Assembly (NCBI GenBank): GCA_020696915.1
Contig: JAJFMR010000010.1
Coordinates: 1 to 20,947, forward strand
Origin: Rhizobiaceae bacterium
GTDB taxonomy: Bacteria > Pseudomonadota > Alphaproteobacteria > Rhizobiales > Rhizobiaceae
Direction: 5' to 3'
Length of the DNA: 20,947 bases
Shown here: positions 1 through 10,938 of the stretch, in pieces
Numbering within the stretch: the first letter of the stretch is position 1
How the letters are laid out: every line of letters starts with the position of its first letter
Notes under the pieces: model-generated
Databases searched by the model: none
Seen by the model: the letters and a program-made list of their open reading frames with translations, nothing else
Told to the model about the DNA's origin: nothing
Translations under genes and position numbers: made by a program

Positions 1-5
1 CACAT

Positions 6-934
6 ATGGAATATTTCATCCAGCAGCTTATCAACGGGCTGACGCTGGGCTCCATCTACGGCCTGATCGCCATCGGCTACACGATGGTCTATGGCATCAT
101 CGGCATGATCAACTTCGCCCATGGCGACATCTTCATGATCGGCGCATTCATTTCGCTGGCCACCTTCCTCCTCCTGACCAGCGTGCTCGGCTTCGCCTTC
201 CTGCCGGTGGTCCTGCTCATCGTGATCATCGTTGCCATGCTGTTCACCTCGGCCTGGGGGTGGAGCGTCGAACGACTCGCCTACCGGCCGCTGCGCGGCT
301 CGTTCCGGCTGGCGCCGCTGATCACCGCCATCGGCATGTCGATCGTGCTGCAGAATTTCGTCCAGATCACGCAAGGGGCGCGCGTCAAGCCGCTGCCGCC
401 GCAGATCCAGGGCGGCGTGACGATTATGGAGGGAATGACGGAGAACGGACCGATCGTCATCCAGCTCTCCTACATGCAGATCATCATCATCCTGACCACG
501 CTGATGCTGATGGTGGGTTTCACGTTCCTGATCTCGCGCACGCCGCTCGGCCGCGCCCAGCGCGCCTGCGAGCAGGACAGCAAGATGGCCGCGTTGCTTG
601 GCGTCAACGTCGACCGGACCATCTCGCTGACCTTCGTGCTCGGTGCCGCGCTCGCCGCCGTGGCCGGCTTCATGTTTCTGCTGCTCTACGGGGTCATCGA
701 CTTCTACATCGGGTTCCTGGCCGGCGTGAAGGCGTTCACGGCGGCGGTTCTGGGGGGCATCGGCTCGCTGCCCGGGGCCATGCTCGGCGGCCTCCTGATC
801 GGTCTGATCGAAGTCTTCTGGTCGGGCTATTTCACGGTCGAGTACAAGGACGTGGCGGCCTTCTCGATCCTTGCAATCGTGCTCATCTTCCTGCCGTCCG
901 GGCTGCTCGGCAAGCCCGAGGTGGAGAAGGTCTG

Positions 935-935
<1 letters not shown>
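6..935 (+). CDS. livH: Branched-chain amino acid ABC transporter permease LivH
   Basis: This is one of the two inner-membrane permease subunits of a LIV-type (hydrophobic amino acid) ABC importer. With LivM it forms the channel through which branched-chain or related amino acids are pumped using ATP hydrolysed by LivG and LivF. The 309-residue product opens with the family hallmark QQLINGLTLGSIYGLIAIGY and continues with MINFAHGDIFMIGAF. It consists almost entirely of hydrophobic helices, with the cytoplasmic coupling loop RACEQDSKMAALLGVNVDRT near residues 185-205 and the late motif KAFTAAVLGGIGSLPGAMLGG. The length is normal for LivH. The ATG lies 6 nt from the window edge, so the promoter and ribosome binding site are not visible and I cannot exclude genes upstream. 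The stop codon overlaps the livM start by 1 nt, so the two are co-translated. Substrate range cannot be read from sequence. Confidence 0.95.
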
Positions 936-2385
<1,450 letters not shown>

Positions 2386-2389
<4 letters not shown>

Positions 2390-3414
2390 ACCCGAGCCCT
2401 GCCACTGCCGCCGGGCCCCAGACCGGCCCCGCGACCCGGTGGGACGACGACCCGGTCCTCACCGTCGAGCACCTGACCATGCGCTTCGGCGGTCTGGTCG
2501 CCGTGGGCGATCTGTCCTTCAATGTCGGTCACGGCGACATTACCGCGCTGATCGGCCCGAACGGGGCCGGTAAGACGACCGTCTTCAACTGCGTGACGGG
2601 CTTCTACAAGCCCACCGAGGGGCGCATCGTCATGCGCCACGGGCCCGGACGGCAGCAGCAGGCCGTCGACGCGGTCACCGCCAGCGGGCTGCGCTACAAG
2701 GCGGCCAACGACGGTGCGGTCTTCCTGCTCGAACGGATGCCCGACTACGAGATCACCAAATCGGCGAAGGTCGCGCGCACCTTCCAGAACATCCGGCTGT
2801 TCGGCGGCATGACCGTGCTGGAGAACCTGCTCGTCGCGCAGCACAATCCGCTGATGATAGCGTCCGGCTTCACCTTCGGCGGCATCATCGGCCTGCCGGC
2901 CTATGCCAGGGCACAGGGTGAAGCGGTCGACAGGGCGGTCTACTGGATGGAGCACGTCAACCTGCTCGACCGCGCCGACGATCCGGCCGGCGACCTGCCA
3001 TATGGCGCCCAGCGGCGCCTGGAGATAGCCCGCGCCATGTGCACGCGGCCCGAACTGCTATGCCTCGACGAGCCTGCGGCGGGGCTCAATCCGAGGGAAT
3101 CAGCCGAACTCAACCAGCTCCTGCAGTTCATCCGCAGCGAGGGCACGTCCGTTCTGCTGATCGAGCATGACATGGGCGTGGTGATGGAGATATCGGACCA
3201 CATCATCGTGCTCGACTACGGCATCAAGATATCGGACGGCGACCCGTCCTTCGTGAAATCGGATCCGAAGGTGATCGCCGCCTATCTCGGCGTCGACGAC
3301 GAGGCGGAGATCGACGTGCCCGAGGTGCGGGCGGAGGTTGCGGCCGTCATCCACGAGGCTGGGTCCGGAGCACAGGCGGCCGGTCCCACACGCCCTGAAG
3401 GAGGCCGGACTTGA
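2386..3414 (+). CDS. livG: Branched-chain amino acid ABC transporter ATP-binding protein LivG
   Basis: This is one of two cytoplasmic ATPases that energise the LIV importer. I start it at the TTG at 2386, which overlaps the livM stop as TTGA and follows GGGAGAAGG at 2374-2382. It gives 342 residues. Visible motifs are Walker A GPNGAGKTT (57-65), Q-loop glutamine 134 in RTFQNIRLF, LivG-type signature LPYGAQRR (204-211), Walker B LLCLDEPAAGLNP (224-236) and switch histidine H261 in LLIEHDM. Compared with my memory of E. coli LivG, it carries about 28 extra residues between the Walker A subdomain and the Q-loop (82-130), plus an N-terminal extension of roughly 20 residues. A charged C-terminal tail follows LGVDD (after about 305). 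Similar insertions are familiar in rhizobial homologues, so they look lineage-typical rather than defective. All catalytic residues are present. Confidence 0.94.
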
Positions 3415-4136
3415 GCGGACCCCTGCTCTCGGCGACCGGCGTCGAGACCTATTACGGCAAGATCGTCGCGCTGCGCGGCGTCGATGTCGAGGTCAAACCG
3501 GGCGAGATCGTCACGCTGATCGGCGCCAACGGCGCCGGCAAGTCGACTCTCATGATGACCATCTGCGGCAACCCGCGGGCGCGCGCCGGGCGCATTGTCT
3601 ACGATGGCGTCGACATCACCTCCATGCCGACTCACGAGATCATGCGCCTCGGCATCGCCCAGTCGCCCGAAGGGCGGCGCATCTTTCCGCGCATGACCGT
3701 GATGGAAAACCTGCAGATGGGAGCGCAACTCGTTGCGCCCGAGCAGTTCCGGGCGGGTCTCGACCGCGTCTACGATCTTTTTCCGCGCCTCAAGCAGCGC
3801 GCGACGCAGCGGGGCGGAACGCTCTCCGGCGGCGAGCAGCAGATGCTGGCCATCGCCCGGGCATTGATGGGCCGGCCCAAGCTGCTGCTGCTCGACGAGC
3901 CTTCGCTCGGACTGGCGCCGCTGGTCGTCAAGCAGATCTTCGAGGTCATCCGGGAACTGAACCGGAGCGAGGGACTGACCGTGTTTCTGGTCGAGCAGAA
4001 CGCCTTCCACGCCCTCAAGCTCGCCCACCGAGGATATGTCATGGTAAACGGGCGGATCACCATGAGCGGCACCGGGGCCGAGCTCCTCAAGCGCGAGGAG
4101 GTCCGCGCTGCCTATCTCGAAGGCGGACGGCACTAG
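3411..4136 (+). CDS. livF: Branched-chain amino acid ABC transporter ATP-binding protein LivF
   Basis: This is the second ATPase of the LIV importer and forms a heterodimer with LivG under the LivHM permease. The start is TTG at 3411, overlapping the livG stop as TTGA and preceded by a good GAAGGAGG. The 241-residue product is of normal LivF length. It shows Walker A GANGAGKST (38-46), Q-loop Q84 in GIAQSPEGRRIFPRMTV, signature LSGGEQQ (138-144) and Walker B LLLLDEPSLGLAP (158-170). The switch-histidine position reads VEQN (194-197), with no histidine, which is the usual LivF form. The family phrase PEGRRIFPRMTVMENL separates it clearly from LivG. It is followed 11 nt later by a small membrane protein gene, presumably on the same transcript. 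Confidence 0.95.
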   Translation: MSGPLLSATGVETYYGKIVALRGVDVEVKPGEIVTLIGANGAGKSTLMMTICGNPRARAGRIVYDGVDITSMPTHEIMRLGIAQSPEGRRIFPRMTVMENLQMGAQLVAPEQFRAGLDRVYDLFPRLKQRATQRGGTLSGGEQQMLAIARALMGRPKLLLLDEPSLGLAPLVVKQIFEVIRELNRSEGLTVFLVEQNAFHALKLAHRGYVMVNGRITMSGTGAELLKREEVRAAYLEGGRH

Positions 4137-4147
4137 GGGGTTGAACG

Positions 4148-4507
4148 ATGGAGATCGAGAAGGCGAACAGCCTGATATGGGAAGTCTCGGTGTGGGAGTT
4201 CCTGCTGGTGACGGCGGTGCTGGCGGGAGGCGCGGCCTATCTGACCGGACGCGCGGTGGCCCGATCCTGGCAGACGAACGCCACCCTCGCCATCTACATG
4301 GTGCTCCTGGCGCTGGCGACGCGGTTCATCCACTTTGCCCTGTTCCAGGGCACGCTCCTGTCGCTGCATTACCTGGTGGTTGACTTCATTGTCATCACTG
4401 CCCTCGCCTTTCTCGGCAAGCGCATCACGCGGGCCGGCCAGATGTCGCGCCAGTATGGTTTCGAATACGATCGCAAGGGCTCGCTCTCCTGGGTGAGGAA
4501 GGCTTGA
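4148..4507 (+). CDS. Small three-helix membrane protein in the liv operon (DUF6867-like)
   Basis: The function is unknown. The product has 119 residues and I read it as a member of the uncharacterised DUF6867 group from memory, without a search. It has a short acidic amphipathic N-terminus (MEIEKANSLIWEVS), then three hydrophobic segments at about 16-36, 44-66 and 70-90. A basic cytoplasmic-looking C-terminus follows with GKRITRAGQMSRQYGFEYDR. There is no signal peptide, lipobox, cysteine or enzyme motif. The ATG at 4148 sits 11 nt after the livF stop with GGGGG at 4136-4140 as a plausible ribosome binding site, so it is very likely co-transcribed with livHMGF. Lying between the ATPases and the binding protein, it may be an accessory subunit or assembly factor of the transporter. 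That role is inferred only from position. Confidence 0.82.
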   Translation: MEIEKANSLIWEVSVWEFLLVTAVLAGGAAYLTGRAVARSWQTNATLAIYMVLLALATRFIHFALFQGTLLSLHYLVVDFIVITALAFLGKRITRAGQMSRQYGFEYDRKGSLSWVRKA

Positions 4508-4665
4508 GACGATTTCACCAATCCCGGCTGAATGTCTTTATTTCCATCAGGAATTGGGCTTTCATGCCGGGCAAGCGGGACCGAAGTCCCGCATTGCGGA
4601 TACCGGGACACCGACACCTATCCGGAGCCGCTTCGGGAGCAGCAGGTGTTTCAAAGGGAGTTACA
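4508..4665 (+). promoter_or_regulatory. Structured spacer between the liv membrane genes and the binding protein
   Basis: This 158-nt gap carries two hairpins on the + strand. The first pairs GCGGGAC (4575-4581) with GTCCCGC (4586-4592) around a CGAA tetraloop. The second pairs CGGATA (4597-4602) with TATCCG (4619-4624). Neither is followed by a T run, so they are not ordinary terminators. A purine-rich AAGGGAG (4654-4660) then serves the ATG at 4666. Such spacers often let the binding protein be made in excess of the membrane subunits, through a 3'-segment-stabilising stem or a separate promoter. I could not pick out a convincing -35/-10 pair. Confidence 0.45.
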
Positions 4666-5763
<1,098 letters not shown>

Positions 5764-5780
5764 TCCCATATTCGAGCCAG

Positions 5781-5813
5781 GGGGCCCGGTGCCATGCGCG
5801 CCGGGCCTTTTTT
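5781..5813 (+). terminator. Rho-independent terminator of the liv operon
   Basis: The perfect arms GGCCCGG (5783-5789) and CCGGGCC (5801-5807) can be extended inward by T-G, G-C and C-G pairs to a 10-bp stem with a 5-nt loop. Six T residues follow immediately (5808-5813). It starts 20 nt after the binding-protein stop and lies 58 nt before pyc, so it separates the transporter operon from pyc. Confidence 0.9.
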
Positions 5814-5870
5814 CCGGCACTATGTTAAATCGATTGAACACGAGCAGAATACCGATCCTCGGAGGCGTTC

Positions 5871-8800
5871 TTGCCAATCAGCAAGATACTGGTCGCCAAC
5901 CGCTCTGAAATCGCCATCCGCGTCTTCCGCGCCGCCAACGAGCTCGGGCTGGGGACGGTCGCCATATGGGCGGAGGAGGACAAGTATTCGCTGCATCGAT
6001 TCAAGGCCGACGAGTCATATCAGGTCGGGCGTGGTCCGCACCTCGACCGCGAGATGGGGCCGATCGAGAGCTACCTCTCTATCGATGAGGTGCTGCGGGT
6101 CGCACGCCTGTCGGGCGCGGACGCGATCCACCCCGGCTACGGCCTGCTGTCCGAAAGCCCGGAATTCGCGGAAGCCTGTGCAGCAGCCGGCATCGTCTTC
6201 ATCGGCCCACGGCCGGAGACGATGCGGCGGCTCGGCAACAAGGTCGCCGCCCGGCAACTGGCAATCGAGGTGGGCGTCCCGGTGGTGCCGGCGACCGATG
6301 CCCTCCCCGACGACATGGAGGCGGTGAAGCGGCTTGCCGCCGGAATCGGCTACCCGCTGATGCTGAAGGCGTCATGGGGCGGCGGCGGGCGCGGCATGCG
6401 CGTCATCCGCAGCGAGGCGGATCTGTCGCGGGAGGTAACGGAGGGAAAGCGCGAGGCCAGGGCGGCCTTCGCAAAGGACGAAGTCTATCTCGAGAGACTG
6501 GTGGAGCGCGCCCGGCACGTCGAGGTGCAGATACTCGGCGACCGCCACGGCAATGTCGTCCATTTGTTCGAGCGCGACTGTTCCATCCAGCGCCGCAACC
6601 AAAAGGTCGTGGAACGCGCCCCGGCGCCCTATCTCGACGCCGCGCGCCGCCGCGAACTCTGCGGCCACGCACTCGGAATCGCCAGAACAACCGGCTATGT
6701 CGGCGCCGGCACGGTGGAGTTCCTGCAGGACGCCGGCACCGGCGAGTTCTATTTCATCGAGGTCAATCCGCGCATCCAGGTCGAGCATACGGTCACCGAG
6801 GAGGTGACCGGCATCGACATCGTCAAGGCGCAGATCCACATGATGGACGGCCTCGCCATCGGCACGCCGGAATCGGGCGTTCCCGCCCAGGCGGACATCC
6901 GGCTGAACGGGCATGCGCTGCAGTGCCGCATCACGACCGAGGATCCCGAGCAGAACTTCATCCCCGACTATGGACGGATAACCGCCTACAGGGGCGCCAC
7001 CGGCTTCGGCATCAGGCTGGACGGAGGAACCGCCTATTCCGGCGCGGTGATCACCCGTTTTTACGACCCGCTGCTCGAAAAGATCACCGCCTGGGCGCCG
7101 ACTCCGGCCGAAGCCATCGCCCGCATGAACCGCGCCCTGCGCGAGTTCCGCATCCGCGGCGTCGCCACCAATCTCACCTTCCTCGAAGCGATCATCAATC
7201 ATCCGAAATTCCGGGACACCGCCTATACGACGGCCTTCATCGACTCGACGCCGGAATTGTTCGAGCAGGTCAGGCGGCAGGACCGGGCGACCAAGCTCCT
7301 CAACTACCTGGCCGACGTATCGGTCAACGGCCATCCCGAAACGCGCGGCCGGCCGCTTCCCCCTGCCGACGCGGCGGCGCCCGTCGTGCCGCATCTCGAG
7401 AGTGGAGTTGCCGACGGCAGCAGGGACCTCCTCGACAGGCTCGGCCCCGAAAAATTTGCCGAATGGATGCGGGGCGAGAAGCGGGTTCTCGTCACCGACA
7501 CGACCATGCGCGACGCCCACCAGTCACTGCTGGCGACCCGCATGCGCACCCATGACATCGCCCGCATCGCCGGCGTCTACGCACGCGCGCTGCCGCAGCT
7601 ACTGTCGCTCGAATGCTGGGGCGGGGCGACATTCGACGTCGCCATGCGGTTCCTGACGGAGGACCCCTGGGAGCGGCTGGCGCTGGTCAGGCAGGCGGCG
7701 CCCAACCTGCTCCTCCAGATGCTGCTGAGGGGCGCCAACGGCGTTGGCTACACCAACTATCCGGACAATGTCGTGAGGCATTTCGTCCGCCAAGCGGTGG
7801 CCGGGGGCATCGACCTGTTCCGCGTCTTCGATTGCCTGAACTGGGTCGAGAACATGCGTGTGGCGATTGACGCGGTGGTCTCGGAAGGCGGGCTCTGCGA
7901 GGCCGCCATGTGCTACACCGGCGATATCCTCGACCCGGCACGCTCGAAATACGACCTCAACTACTACACCGGGCTGGCCGCGGAACTGGAGGCGGCCGGC
8001 GCCCACATCCTCGCCGTAAAGGACATGGCCGGCCTGCTGAAGCCCGGCGCGGCGCGGGTGCTCTTCAAGGCGCTCCGCGAGACGACCGACCTGCCCATCC
8101 ATTTCCATACCCACGACACGTCCGGCCTGTCGGCGGCGACCGTGCTGGCGGCGGTGGAGTCCGGCGTCGATGCGATCGATGCGGCGATGGATGCCTTTTC
8201 CGGCAACACCTCGCAGCCATGCCTGGGCTCGCTCGTCGAGGCCATGCGGGGCACGGAACGCGATCCAGGACTGGATCCAGAATGGATCCGGAAGATCTCG
8301 TTCTACTGGGAAGCGGTGCGCAACCAGTACGCCGCCTTCGAGAGCGATCTCAAGGGGCCGGCCTCGGAGGTCTACCTGCATGAAATGCCGGGCGGCCAGT
8401 TCACCAACCTCAAGGAGCAGGCGCGTTCGCTGGGACTCGAGGCGAGATGGCACGAGGTGGCGCAGGCCTATCACGACGTCAATCTGATGTTCGGCGACAT
8501 CGTCAAGGTAACCCCCTCCTCCAAGGTGGTCGGCGACATGGCGCTGATGATGGTCAGCCAGGACCTGTCCGTCGCCGAGGTCGAGAACCCCTCGAGGGAC
8601 ATCGCCTTCCCCGAATCTGTCGTTTCCATGCTGCACGGCGACCTCGGCCAATCGCCGGGCGGCTGGCCCGGGAGGCTTCAGAAGAAGGTTCTGAAGGGGG
8701 CCGAGCCGATCACAGTTCGGCCGGCCTCGCTGCTCGAGCCGGCAGACCTGAAGCAAAGCCGCAGCGAAGTGGAGCAGAAGCTCGGCCGCAAACTTTCCGA

Positions 8801-9329
8801 ATACGAGTTCGCCTCGTGGCTCATGTACCCGAAAGTGTTCTCGGAATTCTGCGCGGCGCAGGAAAGCTATGGACCCGTCAGCGTGCTGCCGACGCTGACC
8901 TATTTCTACGGGATGACGGCCGAGGACGAGATCCTCGTCGACATCGAGAAGGGCAAGACGCTGGTAATCCGCTGCCTGGCGATCGGCGAGGCCGACGACA
9001 AGGGGATGGTGACGGTGTTTTTCGAGCTGAACGGGCAGCCGCGCCGCGTCAAGGTGCCCGACCGTGCGCATGGCGCGTCCGCAGGCAGGACACGGCGCAA
9101 GGCCGAGACCGGCAACGAGGCGCATGTCGGCGCGCCGATGCCGGGCGTCGTCTCGACGCTTGCCGTGGCGGCCGGCCAGCAAGTCAGTCCCGGCGACGTG
9201 CTCCTGTCGATCGAAGCGATGAAGATGGAGACCGCACTTCACGCGGAGCGCGACGGAACGGTCTCCGAGGTGCTGGTCAAGGCCGGCGACCAGATCGACG
9301 CCAAGGATCTGCTTGTCGTTCTCAAATGA
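5871..9329 (+). CDS. pyc: Pyruvate carboxylase, biotin-dependent
   Basis: This cytoplasmic enzyme carboxylates pyruvate to oxaloacetate with ATP and bicarbonate, replenishing the TCA cycle. The TTG start at 5871 follows GGAGG (5861-5865) and gives the canonical MPISKILVANRSEIAIRVFR. All parts of the single-chain form are present in 1152 residues. The biotin carboxylase domain (about 1-460) has ATP-grasp loop KASWGGGGRGM (166-176), C237 and K245 in ERDCSIQRRNQK, and VNPRIQVEHTVTE (298-310). The carboxyltransferase domain (about 535-800) has DTTMRDAHQS (543-552), K717 in AVKDMAGLLKP as the likely carboxylated metal-ligand lysine, and H746/H748 in HFHTHDTSG. A conserved post-CT/allosteric region and a C-terminal biotinyl domain follow, with biotin lysine K1118 in EAMKM. 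Length and motifs look intact. It appears monocistronic or paired loosely with the downstream MFS gene, and I see no clear promoter in the 58 nt upstream. Confidence 0.97.
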   Translation: MPISKILVANRSEIAIRVFRAANELGLGTVAIWAEEDKYSLHRFKADESYQVGRGPHLDREMGPIESYLSIDEVLRVARLSGADAIHPGYGLLSESPEFAEACAAAGIVFIGPRPETMRRLGNKVAARQLAIEVGVPVVPATDALPDDMEAVKRLAAGIGYPLMLKASWGGGGRGMRVIRSEADLSREVTEGKREARAAFAKDEVYLERLVERARHVEVQILGDRHGNVVHLFERDCSIQRRNQKVVERAPAPYLDAARRRELCGHALGIARTTGYVGAGTVEFLQDAGTGEFYFIEVNPRIQVEHTVTEEVTGIDIVKAQIHMMDGLAIGTPESGVPAQADIRLNGHALQCRITTEDPEQNFIPDYGRITAYRGATGFGIRLDGGTAYSGAVITRFYDPLLEKITAWAPTPAEAIARMNRALREFRIRGVATNLTFLEAIINHPKFRDTAYTTAFIDSTPELFEQVRRQDRATKLLNYLADVSVNGHPETRGRPLPPADAAAPVVPHLESGVADGSRDLLDRLGPEKFAEWMRGEKRVLVTDTTMRDAHQSLLATRMRTHDIARIAGVYARALPQLLSLECWGGATFDVAMRFLTEDPWERLALVRQAAPNLLLQMLLRGANGVGYTNYPDNVVRHFVRQAVAGGIDLFRVFDCLNWVENMRVAIDAVVSEGGLCEAAMCYTGDILDPARSKYDLNYYTGLAAELEAAGAHILAVKDMAGLLKPGAARVLFKALRETTDLPIHFHTHDTSGLSAATVLAAVESGVDAIDAAMDAFSGNTSQPCLGSLVEAMRGTERDPGLDPEWIRKISFYWEAVRNQYAAFESDLKGPASEVYLHEMPGGQFTNLKEQARSLGLEARWHEVAQAYHDVNLMFGDIVKVTPSSKVVGDMALMMVSQDLSVAEVENPSRDIAFPESVVSMLHGDLGQSPGGWPGRLQKKVLKGAEPITVRPASLLEPADLKQSRSEVEQKLGRKLSEYEFASWLMYPKVFSEFCAAQESYGPVSVLPTLTYFYGMTAEDEILVDIEKGKTLVIRCLAIGEADDKGMVTVFFELNGQPRRVKVPDRAHGASAGRTRRKAETGNEAHVGAPMPGVVSTLAVAAGQQVSPGDVLLSIEAMKMETALHAERDGTVSEVLVKAGDQIDAKDLLVVLK

Positions 9330-9458
9330 TCGACCGTGAACCGCTGACCTTGTCCTGACGTCTTTTTGCGTCATGCAGGGGGGGAAAGCCGATTCGACTT
9401 TTCGGCCCGATCCTTTATCAGGCTTCCGCACCACCTGCCCGAATCCGGATTCTCCCCG

Positions 9459-10661
9459 ATGCATGCAAACCGTCCAGATGCGCTGGCCGCCCGCGGCCGA
9501 TTGGCCGTCGCTGCCGTGTTCTTCATGAATGGCTTCCTGACCGGCAGCTGGGCGCCGCAGATCCCGGTGTTCCTGAGTCGGCTCGCTATCAGCGAATTCA
9601 CGCTCGGAATGCTGATCCTGGTTTTCGGAGCCGGCGCGGTCGTCGCGATGACATGGTGCGGCTACCTGATCTCGCTCCACGGGGCACGCGCGGTGGCGCG
9701 GGTTTTCGGCGCGCTCGCCACATTCGGCCTGCTCGCCGTGGCGCTCGCCCCGAACGTGCCGCTGGCGGCCCTCGCCATGTTCCTGTTCGGCGGTGTCATC
9801 GGCGGCATGGACGTCGCGATGAATGCCAACGGCGTGGTGGTGGAAAAGAAGCTGTCGCGGGCCATCATGTCCTCGCTGCACGGCTTCTGGAGCCTCGGCG
9901 GCTTCGCCGGAGGTGCTGCGGGCGGCATTGCCATACAGCGCTTCGGTCATCTCCCGCACGCCGTAGCTGTGACCCTTTTGGTGGCGGCCATCGCGGTGCT
10001 GGCGCTGCCGGCATTATATCCCGACGAACGGCCGGTTCGGCAGGAGAAGCCGAAAATCGGCCTGCCGCGACACGCCACGGTCTATCTGGTGGGCCTCATG
10101 GCACTTTTCTCGATGGTCCCGGAAGGGGCGGTGCTCGACTGGGCGGCGCTCTATCTGCAGCAGGAACTGGGAGCCGATCTGGCGACCGCAGGCCTTGCCT
10201 TCGCCGGTTTCTCGGGGACCATGGCCGTCGTGCGCTTTCTCGGCGACGGGGTGCGCAACCGTTTCGGCGCGGTCGCGACGCTGCGCGCCTCGGCCCTCGT
10301 CGCCGCTGCGGGTATGCTGGTCGCCGGCCTGGCGCCTTCGCCTTGGGTGGCAATCGCAGCATTCGCCTGTTGCGGCCTCGGCATCGCCAACATGGTGCCG
10401 ATCGCCTTCTCGGCCGCCGGCAACCAGAAAGGCCTTTCGTCGGGCGCCGGGATGAGCGTCGTCACCACCATGGGCTATTCCGGCATCCTCATGGCGCCCT
10501 CTGCAATCGGCTTCGTGGGCGAGAGGACTGGCTTCGGGCCCATCTTCGTTGCCGTGTCAGGCCTGCTGATTGTGGTGTTTCTGATGTCGGGCCTGGCGCG
10601 GGCGGCGGATTTCGACGGGGCTGGCGTGCTGGCTGGCAACGAAACGCGCGGCGATCGGTAG
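9459..10661 (+). CDS. MFS transporter, YbjJ-like
   Basis: This is an inner-membrane major facilitator superfamily protein of 400 residues with about 12 hydrophobic helices. The start region, RLAVAAVFFMNGFLTGSWAP followed by QIPVFLSRLAISEFTLGMLI, is typical of the YbjJ-like group. The segment GGMDVAMNANGVVVEKKLSR, with SSLHGFWSLGGFAGG after it, is also diagnostic. A central cytoplasmic loop (PDERPVRQEKPKIGL) divides the two six-helix halves. I chose the ATG at 9459. A TTG at 9366 would add 31 polar residues with no family resemblance. The ribosome binding site before 9459 is weak, so the start is less certain than the identity. The substrate is unknown; relatives are mostly annotated only as putative efflux or sugar-type transporters. 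It lies 129 nt after pyc, and that gap holds only a short inverted repeat (TGACG/CGTCA, 9356-9373). Confidence 0.85.
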   Translation: MHANRPDALAARGRLAVAAVFFMNGFLTGSWAPQIPVFLSRLAISEFTLGMLILVFGAGAVVAMTWCGYLISLHGARAVARVFGALATFGLLAVALAPNVPLAALAMFLFGGVIGGMDVAMNANGVVVEKKLSRAIMSSLHGFWSLGGFAGGAAGGIAIQRFGHLPHAVAVTLLVAAIAVLALPALYPDERPVRQEKPKIGLPRHATVYLVGLMALFSMVPEGAVLDWAALYLQQELGADLATAGLAFAGFSGTMAVVRFLGDGVRNRFGAVATLRASALVAAAGMLVAGLAPSPWVAIAAFACCGLGIANMVPIAFSAAGNQKGLSSGAGMSVVTTMGYSGILMAPSAIGFVGERTGFGPIFVAVSGLLIVVFLMSGLARAADFDGAGVLAGNETRGDR

Positions 10662-10677
10662 GGGCCATGAGAACCGT

Positions 10678-10702
10678 CGCTTTGCATCGCAGCGGTCCTT
10701 TT
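10678..10702 (+). terminator. Weak hairpin after the MFS gene, possible terminator
   Basis: CGCT (10678-10681) pairs with AGCG (10691-10694), with a further GC/GC pairing inside after a small bulge. The hairpin is followed by GTCCTTTTG. It begins 16 nt after the MFS stop. The stem is short and the T tract is only four bases, so this is a tentative call. Confidence 0.3.
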
Positions 10703-10874
10703 GCTCCGACGCTGTCAGTCGCCGAATGGTTTGCTGTCTTGCTGTCCGGCGCGATCGGCAAACGTAATCGTGGCGTCCGCGCGCGACGCTCGACCAATCC
10801 GCCGCTGATCAGTCCAAAGTCAAAAGTCGGAGGCGAGGGTTGAGCAGCTCCAGAGCGTCGTCGTTGACTACAAG

Positions 10875-10920
10875 GGCGACTGCACATGGCCGATAGCCCG
10901 AGCCAGGCCGTGCAGTCGCC
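10875..10920. repeat. 11-bp perfect inverted repeat in a convergent gap
   Basis: GGCGACTGCAC (10875-10885) is exactly complementary in inverted orientation to GTGCAGTCGCC (10910-10920), with a 24-nt interior. GGCC (10888-10891) and GGCC (10906-10909) can pair to extend the stem after a two-base bulge. It lies 18 nt beyond the stop of the minus-strand binding-protein gene and 213 nt beyond the plus-strand MFS stop. It is therefore well placed as a transcription or mRNA 3'-end structure for the sugar transporter operon. There is no T run on either side, so it is not a classical intrinsic terminator. Confidence 0.6.
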
Positions 10921-10938
10921 TCCGCCAATGACATCAGC

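Noticed and set aside
260..934. Upstream extension of livM inside livH
   Set aside because: It gives an Arg/Ala-rich sequence unlike LivM, whereas the ATG at 935 couples to the livH stop with a good ribosome binding site.
9356..9373. TGACG/CGTCA inverted repeat after pyc as a terminator
   Set aside because: The stem is only 5 bp, and the T run is in the loop rather than after the stem.
7599..9959. Very long minus-strand open frame opposite pyc (786 codons)
   Set aside because: It is antisense to an intact, motif-complete pyruvate carboxylase. Its translation is His/Arg/Asp-rich and family-less, as expected for the complement of GC-rich coding DNA.
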